This document shows positions 7,752 through 16,609 of a DNA stretch of 64,000 bases, piece after piece. This stretch comes from Agrilutibacter niabensis (GTDB taxonomy: Bacteria > Pseudomonadota > Gammaproteobacteria > Xanthomonadales > Xanthomonadaceae), in assembly GCF_042657165.1 (NCBI RefSeq), contig NZ_JBHSNJ010000005.1, forward strand, positions 310,001 through 374,000, given 5' to 3'. Position numbers and translations under genes: made by a program. The notes beneath the pieces are model-generated. The model was given only the letters and a program-made list of their open reading frames with translations, made no database searches and was not told the origin of the DNA. Position 1 is the first letter of the stretch, and each line of letters opens with the position of its first letter.

Positions 7752-9116
7752 TCAGTAGGCGAACTCGCCGAACACGCGGTCGATATTGCCCTGCCATTCG
7801 CCATGGAACAGCGCGAGCTTGCGCTCGGCCGGGGTCTCGTTGGCCTCTGCGAACTCGATCAGCGGTTCCAGGAAGCGGCTCTCGTCGGTACCCTGGCTGT
7901 TCCTGCGTGCGCGGCGCTGCAGGCCGGCGACCGAGATCTTCAGCGCTTCCAGGGCGAGGTCGCGCACCGTGCCGTTGCGGAACGGCAGTTTCAGCGCGTA
8001 CCTGGGTACGCCGTCGCGCAGCGCGTTGCGCTCGGCGAGGCTGAAGTCCTTGACCAGGTCCCAGGCCGCATCGAGCGCCGCATCGTCATAGAGCAGGCCG
8101 ACCCAGAACGCCGGCAACGCGCACAGGCGGTTCCAGGGTCCGCCGTCGGCGCCGCGCATCTCCAGGTACTTCTTCAGCCGCACCTCCGGGAACGCGGTGG
8201 TCATGTGGTCGGACCAGTCGCGCAGCGTCGGCAGCGCGCCGGGCAGCACGTCGAGCTCGCCGCGCATGAACTTGCGGAACGACTTGCCGCTGGCGTCGAC
8301 GTACTCGCCGTTGCGATAGGAGAAGTACATCGGCACATCGAGCAGGTAGTCGACGTAGCGCTCGAAGCCGAAGCCGTCCTCGAACACGAAGTCGAGCATG
8401 CCGGTGCGGTCCGGATCGGTGTCGGTCCAGATGTGGGAGCGGTACGACAGGTAGCCGTTGGGCTTGCCCTCGGTGAACGGCGAATCGGCGAACAGCGCGG
8501 TGGCGATCGGCTGCAGCGCCAGCGACACGCGGAATTTCTTCACCATGTCGGCTTCACTGCTGAAGTCGAGGTTGACCTGCACCGTGCAGGTGCGCGTCAT
8601 CATGTCCAGGCCGAGGTCGCCGCGCTTGGGCATGTACTCGCGCATGATCTTGTACCGGCCCTTGGGCATCCACGGCATCTCCTCGCGCTTCCACTTAGGC
8701 TGGAAGCCCATGCCGAGGAAGCCGAGCTGCAGTTCCTGCGCGACCGTCTTGACCTCGGCGAGGTGGCTGTTGGTTTCGCGGCAGGTTTCGTGGATGTGCT
8801 CGAGCGGCGCGCCGGAGAGTTCGAGCTGGCCGGCGGGCTCCAGCGTCACCGATGCCCCGTCGCGGAGCAGGGCGATGGTTCGGCCATGCTCCTGCACCGG
8901 CGTCCAGCCGAAACGCGTCAGCCCGGTGAGCAGGGCTTCGATGCCGCGATCGCCAGCGAACGTCGGCGGGCGCAGGTCATCGAGGCGGAAGCCGAACTTC
9001 TCGTGCTCGGTGCCGATCCGCCAGTCCGCGCGCGGCTTGCTGCCACTGGCGATGTACTCGACCAGTTCGCGATGGTCGGTGATGGGTGATTCGGCGACGT
9101 TGCTCGGGCTCGACAT
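7752..9116 (-). CDS. gshA: glutamate--cysteine ligase (plant/proteobacterial type)
   Basis: A 454-residue ATP-dependent ligase joining glutamate and cysteine, the first step of glutathione synthesis in the cytoplasm. The start of the conserved region (GTEHEKFGF) and the internal GFQPKWKREEMPWMPKGRYK stretch are diagnostic of the class shared by plants and several proteobacteria, as opposed to the E. coli class. The frame stays open to 9968, but that extension is out-of-frame shadow over the divergent gene. The ATG at 9116 gives the family length and an AGGAA site lies upstream. No gshB is in the window. Confidence 0.93.
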   Translation of the reverse strand: MSSPSNVAESPITDHRELVEYIASGSKPRADWRIGTEHEKFGFRLDDLRPPTFAGDRGIEALLTGLTRFGWTPVQEHGRTIALLRDGASVTLEPAGQLELSGAPLEHIHETCRETNSHLAEVKTVAQELQLGFLGMGFQPKWKREEMPWMPKGRYKIMREYMPKRGDLGLDMMTRTCTVQVNLDFSSEADMVKKFRVSLALQPIATALFADSPFTEGKPNGYLSYRSHIWTDTDPDRTGMLDFVFEDGFGFERYVDYLLDVPMYFSYRNGEYVDASGKSFRKFMRGELDVLPGALPTLRDWSDHMTTAFPEVRLKKYLEMRGADGGPWNRLCALPAFWVGLLYDDAALDAAWDLVKDFSLAERNALRDGVPRYALKLPFRNGTVRDLALEALKISVAGLQRRARRNSQGTDESRFLEPLIEFAEANETPAERKLALFHGEWQGNIDRVFGEFAY

Positions 9117-9224
9117 GGGGGTCGCGGTTCCTGGGGAGGGGCGATCTGGAGATGGGCGATTAGGACAGGCATGACATGGGGTCGGTGCCCTAACATCGCA
9201 ATCGATGAAGCATAGCCCGGCCCC

Positions 9225-10793
9225 ATGACGCGATTGCCCGCCCTGCTGCTGTGGCTGTGTTCCAGCGCCGCGTTCGCTTTCCCCGTGCAGCTGGAGCGGG
9301 GCAACGGTCCCGAACCCGCCACCCTCGATGCGCATCGCTGCCAGGAGGTGGCCTGCGGCAACGTGCTGCGCGACCTGTACGAGGGGCTGGTCACCGAGGA
9401 CGCAGCCGGCGCCCTGATCCCGGGCATGGCCGAGCGCTGGACCGTGTCGGGCGATGGCCGCGCGTGGACCTTCACCCTGCGCGACGGCCTGCGCTGGAGC
9501 AATGGCGAAGCGCTCGATGCCGGGCAGGTGGTGGCGAGTTTCCGGCGCGCGTTCGCGCCCGCGACGGCGGCGCCGTTCGGTGAACTGTTCGACGCCCTGC
9601 ATAACGCGCGCAGGGTGCAGGCGGGCGAAGTGCCACCGACGGCGCTGGGCGTGGCGGCGCCGGATGCACGCACGGTGGTGTTCACCCTCGATCGCAGCGC
9701 GCCGCTGCCGGCGCTGCTGACCCTGCCGATCGCGTTCCCGGTGTACCTGCCCGCGGTGGAACGGTTCGGCACGCAGCACACCCGGCCCGGGCAGCTGGTC
9801 TCGAACGGCGCCTACCGGCTTGCGGCGTGGACGCCGCAGGCGAACCTGGTGGTCGAGCGCAACGCGTATTTCCACTCCAGGCGCGATGTGGCGATCAACC
9901 GCGTGCGCTTCCACGTCACCGAGGACGCGGCGGCCGAACTGCAGCGCTTCGCCGCCGGCGACCTGCACCTCACCGAGGTCGTGCCGCCGCAGCCACTGGA
10001 TGCACTACGCGCCCGCTTCGGCACGCAGCTGCGGATCTCGCCGTACCTGGGCGCGTTCTGGCTGGGGATGAACCTGACCCAGCCGCCGCTGCGCGACAAC
10101 CCGCAGTTGCGCCGCGCACTCGCGCTAGCGGTGGATCGCGACAAGCTCACCCGCCACATCACCGGCTTCGGCGAGCAGCCCGCCTTCGGCATCGTGCCGC
10201 CGGGCATCGCCGGTTACTCGCCTGCCGCGACGCCGTGGTCGGTGTTGCCGCAGGCGCAGCGCGAAGCGCGGGCCCGCGCGCTGTACCGCGCAGCCGGCTA
10301 TTCGCGGCGGCACCCGCTGGTAATCGAGCTGCGCTACAACACGTCCACGCCGCACCGGCGCATGGCGCTGGCGGTGGCGGCGATGTGGCGCGAGGTGCTG
10401 GGCGTGCAGGTCAGGCTGCGCAACGAGGAATGGAAGGTCTTCGTCGGCAACCGCAAGCAGCGCGTGATCACGCAGGTGTTCCGCGGCGGCTGGATCGCCG
10501 ACGTGCCCGATGCTCGCAACTTCCTTGCCGCTTTCGGCAACGACGGGCCGTTGAACTGGAGCGGCTACGACGATGCCGGCTTCCGCGAGCGGCTGGCGAA
10601 GGCGGATGCCGCTGCCACCGAAGCTGCGCGCAATGCCTGGCTGCGTGCCGCGGAGCAGCGGGTTCTGAACGATGATGCGGTGTTGCCGCTGTATTTCTAC
10701 ACCTCCAAGCACCTGGTCGATGCACGGTTGTCCGGGTACGAAGCCAATGCACTGGACCGCCACGCGTCGCGCTGGCTACGCCTGCTTCCCTGA
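9225..10793 (+). CDS. oligopeptide ABC transporter substrate-binding protein (OppA/MppA family)
   Basis: A 522-residue periplasmic solute-binding protein of family 5 (SBP_bac_5). A signal peptide covers residues 1-18 (ending AAFAF). The mature N-terminus GNGPEPATLDAHRC is the typical OppA opening, and later segments such as FTLRDGLRWSNGEALDAGQV fit the family. It should bind short peptides, possibly murein peptides, for a membrane ABC importer. A VIT-type transporter gene follows at 19 nt, then a single OppB-like permease; OppC, OppD and OppF are not seen here. It is divergent from gshA across a 108-bp gap. Confidence 0.9.
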   Translation: MTRLPALLLWLCSSAAFAFPVQLERGNGPEPATLDAHRCQEVACGNVLRDLYEGLVTEDAAGALIPGMAERWTVSGDGRAWTFTLRDGLRWSNGEALDAGQVVASFRRAFAPATAAPFGELFDALHNARRVQAGEVPPTALGVAAPDARTVVFTLDRSAPLPALLTLPIAFPVYLPAVERFGTQHTRPGQLVSNGAYRLAAWTPQANLVVERNAYFHSRRDVAINRVRFHVTEDAAAELQRFAAGDLHLTEVVPPQPLDALRARFGTQLRISPYLGAFWLGMNLTQPPLRDNPQLRRALALAVDRDKLTRHITGFGEQPAFGIVPPGIAGYSPAATPWSVLPQAQREARARALYRAAGYSRRHPLVIELRYNTSTPHRRMALAVAAMWREVLGVQVRLRNEEWKVFVGNRKQRVITQVFRGGWIADVPDARNFLAAFGNDGPLNWSGYDDAGFRERLAKADAAATEAARNAWLRAAEQRVLNDDAVLPLYFYTSKHLVDARLSGYEANALDRHASRWLRLLP

Positions 10794-10811
10794 TAGAGCG
10801 AGGAGTCTTTG

Positions 10812-11507
10812 ATGCGTCGATGGCATGCCGAGGATCATCGCAGCGGACGCTCGGGCTGGCTGCGTGCGGCCGTGCTCGGCGCCAACGACGGCATCGTGTC
10901 CGTGGCCGGACTCGTCGTCGGCGTGGCGGCGAGTGGCGCCGGTGCCGCCACGGTGCTGGCCAGCGGCATTGCCGGGGTCGTGGCGGGCGCGATGTCGATG
11001 GCGGCCGGCGAATACGTGTCGGTGCAGTCGCAGGCCGACGCGGAGCGTGCCGACCTGGCCAAGGAAACCCGCGAGCTGGCCGAGGATCCGGCCAGCGAAT
11101 TGTTCGAGCTGACCGGCATCTACATCCGCCGCGGCCTGACGCCCGACCTGGCGCGGCAGGTGGCTGAGCAGCTCACCGCGCACGATGCGCTCGGCAGCCA
11201 CGCGCGCGACGAGCTCGGCATCACCGAGACGTTGCGCGCACGTCCGCTGCAGGCGGCGCTGGCCTCCGCCGGCGCCTTCGTCGCCGGTGCGCTGCTGCCG
11301 ATCGCCTCGGTGGTGCTCGCGCCGGAGGGACGACTGCAGGCCGCCACCATCATCACCACGCTGGCCTCGCTGGCGGTGTCGGGCGCGCTGGCCGCGTGGG
11401 CGGGCGGCGCATCGGCCTCGCGCGGTGCACTGCGCGTCGCCTTCTGGGGGGCGCTGGCGATGGGTGCCGCGGCGCTGATCGGCCGCCTCTTCGACGTGCA
11501 GGTGTGA
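10812..11507 (+). CDS. VIT1/CCC1 family iron/manganese transporter
   Basis: A 231-residue membrane protein with the VIT family signature VLGANDGIVS in the first helix and a second Gly-rich helix (SGIAGVVAGAMSMAAGEYVS). It has about five membrane segments, with an acidic cytoplasmic metal-binding loop between helices 2 and 3 (residues about 75-140, rich in Glu and Asp). Relatives move Fe2+ or Mn2+ out of the cytosol. The ATG at 10812 follows an AGGAG site at 8 nt. It sits between an OppA-like and an OppB-like gene, an unusual place. Confidence 0.88.
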   Translation: MRRWHAEDHRSGRSGWLRAAVLGANDGIVSVAGLVVGVAASGAGAATVLASGIAGVVAGAMSMAAGEYVSVQSQADAERADLAKETRELAEDPASELFELTGIYIRRGLTPDLARQVAEQLTAHDALGSHARDELGITETLRARPLQAALASAGAFVAGALLPIASVVLAPEGRLQAATIITTLASLAVSGALAAWAGGASASRGALRVAFWGALAMGAAALIGRLFDVQV

Positions 11508-11509
11508 GG

Positions 11510-12445
11510 GTGTCGGCACGCACCGTCGCAGCGCGCTGGGGCTCGCGCCTGCTGGAAGCGCTGATCACGCTGTGGCTGCTGGCCACGCTCTGCTTCGCCC
11601 TGCTGCGCGCGGCACCGGGCGGCCCGTTCGATACCGAGAAGGCTGCACCACCGGAAGTCCAGGCCGCGCTCGCCACGCAATACCGGCTGGACCGCCCGCT
11701 GCTGGCGCAATACGGCGCGTGGCTGGGCGATGTCGCGCGCGGCGACCTCGGGCCGTCGTTCCAGTATCCCGACTACACCGTCAACCAACTGGTCGCGAAC
11801 GCGCTGCCGGTGTCCGCGCTCAATGGCGGCCTGGCCTTGCTGCTGGCGCTGCTGCTCGGCATTCCGCTGGGCATCTGGTCCGCATTGCGCGCGGGGCGCT
11901 GGATCGATCGCGTGCTGATGTTCGTCGCCGGACTGGGACTGGCGGTGCCGAAGTTCGTCGCGGCGCCACTGCTGGTGCTGCTGTTCGCGGTGACGCTGCA
12001 CTGGCTGCCCGCGGGCGGCTGGGGCGAGTGGAACAACATCGTGCTGCCGGTGATCGCGCTCGCACTGCCCAACCTCGCCTACTGCGCGCGCCTGACCCGT
12101 GCCTCGATGCTGGAAACGTTGTCGGCCGACTACCTGCGCGCGGCCCGCGCGCGCGGCCTGTCGGAAACGCGCCTGCTGTTCGCGCATGCGTTGAAGCCGG
12201 CCATGCTGCCGGTGGTGGCCTGGCTGTCGCCGGCGCTGATCAATGTCGTCACCGGTTCGGCCGTGGTCGAGCAGGTCTTCGGCATTCCCGGCATGGGCCG
12301 CTACTTCGTGCAGGGCGCGCTCAATCGCGACTACACCCTGGTGCTTGGCGTGGTGCTGGTGGTGGGCGCGCTGATCGTGCTGATCAATACGCTGGTGGAT
12401 GCGGTGCGCGCACGGATGGACCCGAGGCTCGATGCTTCCGCCTAG
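11510..12445 (+). CDS. OppB-type ABC transporter permease
   Basis: A 311-residue permease of the BPD_transp_1 type, with six membrane segments. The N-terminal helix followed by a periplasmic loop with RAAPGGPFD and LARY-like spacing (ATQYRLDRPLLAQYG) is typical of OppB/DppB. The cytoplasmic EAA coupling loop reads RARGLSETRLLFAHALKPA. I chose the GTG at 11510, two nt after the VIT stop codon; a GTG at 11504 is a near alternative. It should pair with an OppC-type permease and OppD/F ATPases, none of which are adjacent; the next gene is an amylase. Confidence 0.85.
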   Translation: MSARTVAARWGSRLLEALITLWLLATLCFALLRAAPGGPFDTEKAAPPEVQAALATQYRLDRPLLAQYGAWLGDVARGDLGPSFQYPDYTVNQLVANALPVSALNGGLALLLALLLGIPLGIWSALRAGRWIDRVLMFVAGLGLAVPKFVAAPLLVLLFAVTLHWLPAGGWGEWNNIVLPVIALALPNLAYCARLTRASMLETLSADYLRAARARGLSETRLLFAHALKPAMLPVVAWLSPALINVVTGSAVVEQVFGIPGMGRYFVQGALNRDYTLVLGVVLVVGALIVLINTLVDAVRARMDPRLDASA

Positions 12446-12561
12446 GTAATGCCGGCGCGGCGGCGATGATTACGATTTCATCGCCGAAACCGCACGGGCC
12501 CGGCGCGACGGACTGCATAGAATCGATCCGCGCCGCACCGGCGCCAGCCATTGGTCATCGC

Positions 12562-14409
12562 ATGAAGCGCCTGCTCGCGTTCTGCTTCGCGCTGTTGTTC
12601 AGCACCGGGGTCGCCGCGCGCGGCTTCGCGATCGACCGGGTCGAGCCCGCCAGCTGGTGGGTGGGCATGAAGCACGATCGTGTCGAACTGATGGTGCATG
12701 GCCCCGGCATCGCCGCGCTCACTCCGCGGGTGGCATGGGCCGGCGTGTCCGTGGCCGGCGTCGCCCGGGTCGAGAACCCGAACTACCTGTTCGTTACCCT
12801 CGCCATCGCCGCGGACGCCAAGCCGGGGCGCCTCGCCATCGATTTCCTCGACGGCGAGCGCATCGCGGTGCGCCATCCGTGGCGGTTGGAGGCACGCGAA
12901 GCCGGTTCGGCGCAACGGCGCGGCTTCGATGCCTCCGATGCGATCTACCTGGTCACGCCCGACCGCTTCGCCAACGGCGATCCCGGCAACGACAGCGCGG
13001 CCGGCATGCAGGAACATGCCAATCGCGCCGATTCCAATGGCCGCCACGGCGGCGACATCGCCGGCATCCGCCAGCACCTGGATTACATCGCCGGCATGGG
13101 CTTCACCCAGCTGTGGCCGACGCCGCTGCTGGAAAACAACCAGCCGCAGACCTCGTACCACGGTTACGCGATCACCGACCTGTACCGCACCGATCCGCGC
13201 TTCGGAAGCAACGAGGATTACCGCGCGCTGTCGCAGGAAGCGCGCGAGCGTGGCATCGGCCTGATCATGGACGTGGTGCTCAACCACGTCGGCTCCAGTC
13301 ACTGGTGGATGCGCGATCCGCCGACGCCGGACTGGTTCAACCGCGCCGGGCACTACGCCCAAACCAACCATCGCCGCACCACCGTGCAGGATCCGCACGC
13401 CGCGCCGGAAGACAAGGCCTTGTTCGTCGAGGGCTGGTTCGTGAAGTCGATGCCCGACCTCAATCAGCGCAACCCGCACCTTGCCGCCTACCTGATCCAG
13501 AACACGCTGTGGTGGATCGAGTACGCGGGGCTGTCGGGCATTCGGGAAGACACCTTCGGTTACGCCGACACCGCCTTCCTCAGTGCGTGGGGGCGCGCGG
13601 TGATGGACGAGTACCCGGGCTTCGCGATGGTCGGCGAGGAGTGGAGCGCGAATCCGGCGATCGTCGCGCACTGGCAGCGCGGCAAGGCCAACCCCGACGG
13701 CCACGTGCCGCACATGACCAGCATGATGGACTTCCCGCTGCACATCGCACTGCGCACGGCGCTGCTGCAGCCGGAGGGCTGGGACGGCGGCTGGGTCGGA
13801 CTGTACGAGACGCTCGCCAACGACTTCCTGTATCCGGATCCGGACCGGCTGGTGGTGTTCGCCGAGAACCACGACACCCCGCGCGTGCTCGCCCACCTCA
13901 ACGGCGACATCGCCCTGTTCAAGATGGCGATGGCCCATACCGCCACCGTGCGCGGCATCCCGCAGTTCTACTACGGCTCGGAAGTGCTGCTCGCCGGTCC
14001 GCGCGAACGCAACGATGGCGAGTTGCGCGCCGACATGCCCGGCGGCTGGGCGGGCGATGCACGCAGCGCCTTCACCGGCGAGGGCCTTTCAACCGCGCAG
14101 CGCGACGCGCAGCAGTACCTGCGCACGCTGTTCAACTGGCGCAAGCGCACCCCGGTCGTGCAGCACGGCAAGCTGCAGCATTTCGCGCCGGCCGAGGGTG
14201 TGTACGTGTACTTCCGTTACGACGGCAAGAACACGGTGATGGTGGCGCTGAACAAGAACCCCGGCACCACTTGGCTGGCGCTGGGTCGCTTCGGCGATTT
14301 CATCAAGCCCGGCAGCGATGGCCGCGACATCTTCAGCGGCACGCGCGTCGCACTGGACGCGTCGCTGCAGCTGCCGGGCCAGTCGGCGACCATCCTCGAG
14401 ATCGAGTAG
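12562..14409 (+). CDS. secreted GH13 alpha-amylase / cyclomaltodextrinase-like hydrolase
   Basis: A 615-residue glycoside hydrolase with a signal peptide (residues 1-19, ending VAARG) and a beta-sandwich N-domain at about residues 20-115 of the cyclomaltodextrinase type. The GH13 barrel shows its four conserved regions: DVVLNHVG (I), GIREDTFGY with the nucleophile Asp (II), MVGEEW with the acid Glu (III) and FAENHDTPR (IV). A small C-terminal beta domain follows. It should cleave alpha-1,4-glucans or cyclodextrins in the periplasm or outside the cell. A TAGAAT -10-like box lies at 12518-12523. The frame is open far upstream, but that part is shadow over the permease gene. Confidence 0.9.
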   Translation: MKRLLAFCFALLFSTGVAARGFAIDRVEPASWWVGMKHDRVELMVHGPGIAALTPRVAWAGVSVAGVARVENPNYLFVTLAIAADAKPGRLAIDFLDGERIAVRHPWRLEAREAGSAQRRGFDASDAIYLVTPDRFANGDPGNDSAAGMQEHANRADSNGRHGGDIAGIRQHLDYIAGMGFTQLWPTPLLENNQPQTSYHGYAITDLYRTDPRFGSNEDYRALSQEARERGIGLIMDVVLNHVGSSHWWMRDPPTPDWFNRAGHYAQTNHRRTTVQDPHAAPEDKALFVEGWFVKSMPDLNQRNPHLAAYLIQNTLWWIEYAGLSGIREDTFGYADTAFLSAWGRAVMDEYPGFAMVGEEWSANPAIVAHWQRGKANPDGHVPHMTSMMDFPLHIALRTALLQPEGWDGGWVGLYETLANDFLYPDPDRLVVFAENHDTPRVLAHLNGDIALFKMAMAHTATVRGIPQFYYGSEVLLAGPRERNDGELRADMPGGWAGDARSAFTGEGLSTAQRDAQQYLRTLFNWRKRTPVVQHGKLQHFAPAEGVYVYFRYDGKNTVMVALNKNPGTTWLALGRFGDFIKPGSDGRDIFSGTRVALDASLQLPGQSATILEIE

Positions 14410-14469
14410 TTCGCAACGCGCGCGCCGCTACCTGATGCCGGCAGGAGCGACCGCGCGTGCGGCCGGCAC

Positions 14470-14859
14470 TTACTTCTGGCTGCGGCGTGCTGCCTGGGCG
14501 CGCATCTGTGCGATGTACTCCAGCTCGTTCCTGGCGCCGTGGTCGTCGGGATCCAAGGCCAGGCATTGCCTGAACTTTGCCTCGGCCGCATCGAGCTTGC
14601 CCTGCTCGATCAGCACGAAGCCGACCCCACGCTTGGCGCGGGTGAGATCGCGAAGCTTTTCCTCGGGTGGCGAAAACTCGGCGGCCGACTCCGCCGCTTC
14701 GTACTGGGCACGTGCATCGTCCCAGGCGCGCCGGTGCTGGTGGATCTGACCGAGTTCGGAGAGGTAGCGTGAATTCTGCGGCGAGAGATGGAGCGCGTGG
14801 CCGAGGGCCGCCTTCGCCGCGTCCAGCTGGTCGAGCTCGAAGAGCGCGTAGGCCTTCAT
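14470..14859 (-). CDS. tetratricopeptide repeat protein, probably lacking its N-terminus
   Basis: A 129-residue TPR protein with two or three helix-pair repeats: AYALFELDQLDAAKAALGHA, a middle repeat around YLSELGQIHQHRRAWDDAR, and GFVLIEQGKLDAAEAKFRQC. It has no signal peptide. The first repeat looks truncated: the frame reads on upstream through TPR-like codons (WAEACYMKAY) and stops only at the engB stop codon, and the ATG used has no ribosome site. It is either translated from this internal ATG, perhaps coupled to engB, or is the tail of a longer gene. No binding partner can be inferred. Confidence 0.55.
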   Translation of the reverse strand: MKAYALFELDQLDAAKAALGHALHLSPQNSRYLSELGQIHQHRRAWDDARAQYEAAESAAEFSPPEEKLRDLTRAKRGVGFVLIEQGKLDAAEAKFRQCLALDPDDHGARNELEYIAQMRAQAARRSQK

Positions 14860-14907
14860 GTAGCAGGCCTCGGCCCACGGGACGTGGATCGGGCCCCGCG
14901 CCTTCGG

Positions 14908-15540
14908 TCAGAACTCCAGCCAGCGTTCGACGACCGCGCGCGCTTCCTCGACGCCCTGCTTGGACTCGCCCGAGAACGTCTGCACGCTCACGGTGTCGCC
15001 ATAGGCGCGCGACAGCTCCATCCGCACCGCCTGCAGGGTATTGCCGGCGGCGCCGCGGCTGAGCTTGTCGGCCTTGGTCAGCAGGACGTGCGCGGGCAGG
15101 TCGCGGCGCACGACGTAGCCGAGCATCTGGCGGTCGTACTCCTTGAGCGGGTGGCGGATGTCCATCACCACCACCAGCCCGCGCAGCGCCTGGCGGGTGG
15201 CGAAGTAGCTCTCGATGAAGGCCTGCCAGTGCGCCTGCAGCTCCTGCGGGACCTTGGCGTAGCCGTAGCCGGGCAGGTCGACCAGGTACTTGTCGGGGGC
15301 CTGGGGGTTGGTCGTGGACGGGCTGAAGTCGAAGAACACCAGCTGCTGGGTGCGGCCGGGGGTCTTGGACACGCGCGCCAGGGCGTTCTGCTGGCAGATG
15401 GCGTTGAGGGCGCTGGACTTGCCGGCGTTGGAGCGGCCGGCGAAGGCGACCTCGAAGCCGCCATCGGCCGGAAGCTGGCGCGGGTTGTGCGCCGAGAGCA
15501 GGTAGCGGGCGCGCGCGAAGGGGTTGGGGGCTGTGGCCAT
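14908..15540 (-). CDS. engB: ribosome biogenesis GTP-binding protein YihA/YsxC
   Basis: A 210-residue TrmE-Era-EngA-type GTPase needed for late 50S subunit assembly. The G motifs are clear: GRSNAGKSS (G1), KTPGRTQQ (G2 region), DLPGYGYA (G3) and LLTKADKL (G4). The frame runs open to 15657, but the ATG at 15540 (MATAPNPFARARYLLSAHN) is the conserved start. It is divergent from the cytochrome c4 gene across 154 bp, a pairing common in gammaproteobacteria. The TPR fragment follows it on the same strand. Confidence 0.96.
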   Translation of the reverse strand: MATAPNPFARARYLLSAHNPRQLPADGGFEVAFAGRSNAGKSSALNAICQQNALARVSKTPGRTQQLVFFDFSPSTTNPQAPDKYLVDLPGYGYAKVPQELQAHWQAFIESYFATRQALRGLVVVMDIRHPLKEYDRQMLGYVVRRDLPAHVLLTKADKLSRGAAGNTLQAVRMELSRAYGDTVSVQTFSGESKQGVEEARAVVERWLEF

Positions 15541-15694
15541 GCGGCACAGGATCGCACGTCGGGCGCCTGTTCCAGCCCGGGGCGCGACTGCGGCGTGTCT
15601 TCGGGTTTGACCGTCCCGCGGCCGGCAACGATAATTTCGCGGTTTCGGCGCCCGCATTCCGGGTGCCCCTCAAAGCAATCCCGGAGCCCAGCTC

Positions 15695-16474
15695 ATGCGC
15701 CACGCCCGCGTCCTCGGCCTCGTCGGTTTCGCTGCCCTTGCAGCCGCCGCCGTCGCCTTCGCCCAAGCCACGGTCACCCCGGTGCCGGACAACGCACCCG
15801 TGCAGACCGCGCCGCTGGTCGAAAAGCCGGCGACCTGGGGCGACGTCAAGGCGGGCGCGGCCAAGGCCGGCACCTGCGCGGCCTGCCATGGCCTCGACGG
15901 CAACCCGACCGACCCGCAGTACCCGCGCCTGGCCGGCCAGAGCGAACGCTACATCGCGCACCAGATCGCCCTGTTCAAGAACGGCGAGCGCACCACCGGC
16001 ATGGCCGCGGTGATGAAGCCGTTCGCCGACACGCTGACCGCGCAGGATGCGCGCGACCTGGGTGCCTATTTCGCCACCCAGAAGGCGGGCGCCGGCGTCG
16101 CCGACGACACCGTGATCGCCAGCGGCGCGAACAAGGACAAGAAGTTCTTCGAAGTCGGCCAGCAGCTGTTCCACAGCGGCGACAAGGCCCGCGGCATCCC
16201 CGCCTGCATGGCCTGCCACGGCCCGGCCGGCGCCGGCAATCCGGGCCCGGCCTACCCGGCCGTCGCCGGCCAGCAGGCCGCCTACGCCCAGCGCCGCCTC
16301 GAGGAATACCGCGCCGGCACCACCACCCAGAAGGACGCGCACCTGTTCAATGTCATGGCCGCCGTCGCCAGCAAGCTGACCGACGAGGAAATCGGTTCGC
16401 TCGCCAGCTACCTGCAGGGCCTGCATCCGCGCACCGACGAAGCGGCCGCTCCGGCCGCCGCCGCGGGACATTGA
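15695..16474 (+). CDS. diheme cytochrome c4
   Basis: A 259-residue periplasmic protein with a signal peptide (about residues 1-23) and two c-type heme sites, CAACH at 61-65 and CMACH at 171-175, each at the start of a half-domain. Met ligands would be supplied by GMAAVMKPF and the matching FNVMAAV segment. Cytochrome c4 passes electrons from the bc1 complex to terminal oxidases, so it could feed the aa3 oxidase encoded at 47-55 kb. The tail is Ala/Pro-rich. A rho-independent terminator follows at 16546, separating it from dsbA. Confidence 0.95.
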   Translation: MRHARVLGLVGFAALAAAAVAFAQATVTPVPDNAPVQTAPLVEKPATWGDVKAGAAKAGTCAACHGLDGNPTDPQYPRLAGQSERYIAHQIALFKNGERTTGMAAVMKPFADTLTAQDARDLGAYFATQKAGAGVADDTVIASGANKDKKFFEVGQQLFHSGDKARGIPACMACHGPAGAGNPGPAYPAVAGQQAAYAQRRLEEYRAGTTTQKDAHLFNVMAAVASKLTDEEIGSLASYLQGLHPRTDEAAAPAAAAGH

Positions 16475-16545
16475 GCGGGCCGTTCGAACCTGCACTGAAC
16501 TTCACGACCTGCGCACGGTCACACCCGACTGCGCTGTTGTTCAAT

Positions 16546-16584
16546 ACGCCGACCGTGCCCAACACGGTCGGCGTTTTCTTTTCC
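16546..16584 (+). terminator. rho-independent terminator after cytochrome c4 gene
   Basis: A 12-bp stem (ACGCCGACCGTG with its complement, loop CCCAA) is followed directly by TTTCTTTT. It lies 72 bp after the stop codon and 26 bp before dsbA. Confidence 0.9.
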
Positions 16585-16609
16585 CGTCCCACCTACTGAC
16601 CCGCCCGCC

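Noticed and set aside
7752..9968. A 738-codon frame extending GshA at its N-terminus
   Set aside because: The extra part is a shadow over the divergent binding-protein gene; the enzyme's normal start is at 9116.
11572..14409. A 945-codon frame extending the amylase upstream
   Set aside because: The extension overlaps the permease gene in another frame; a signal peptide begins at 12562.
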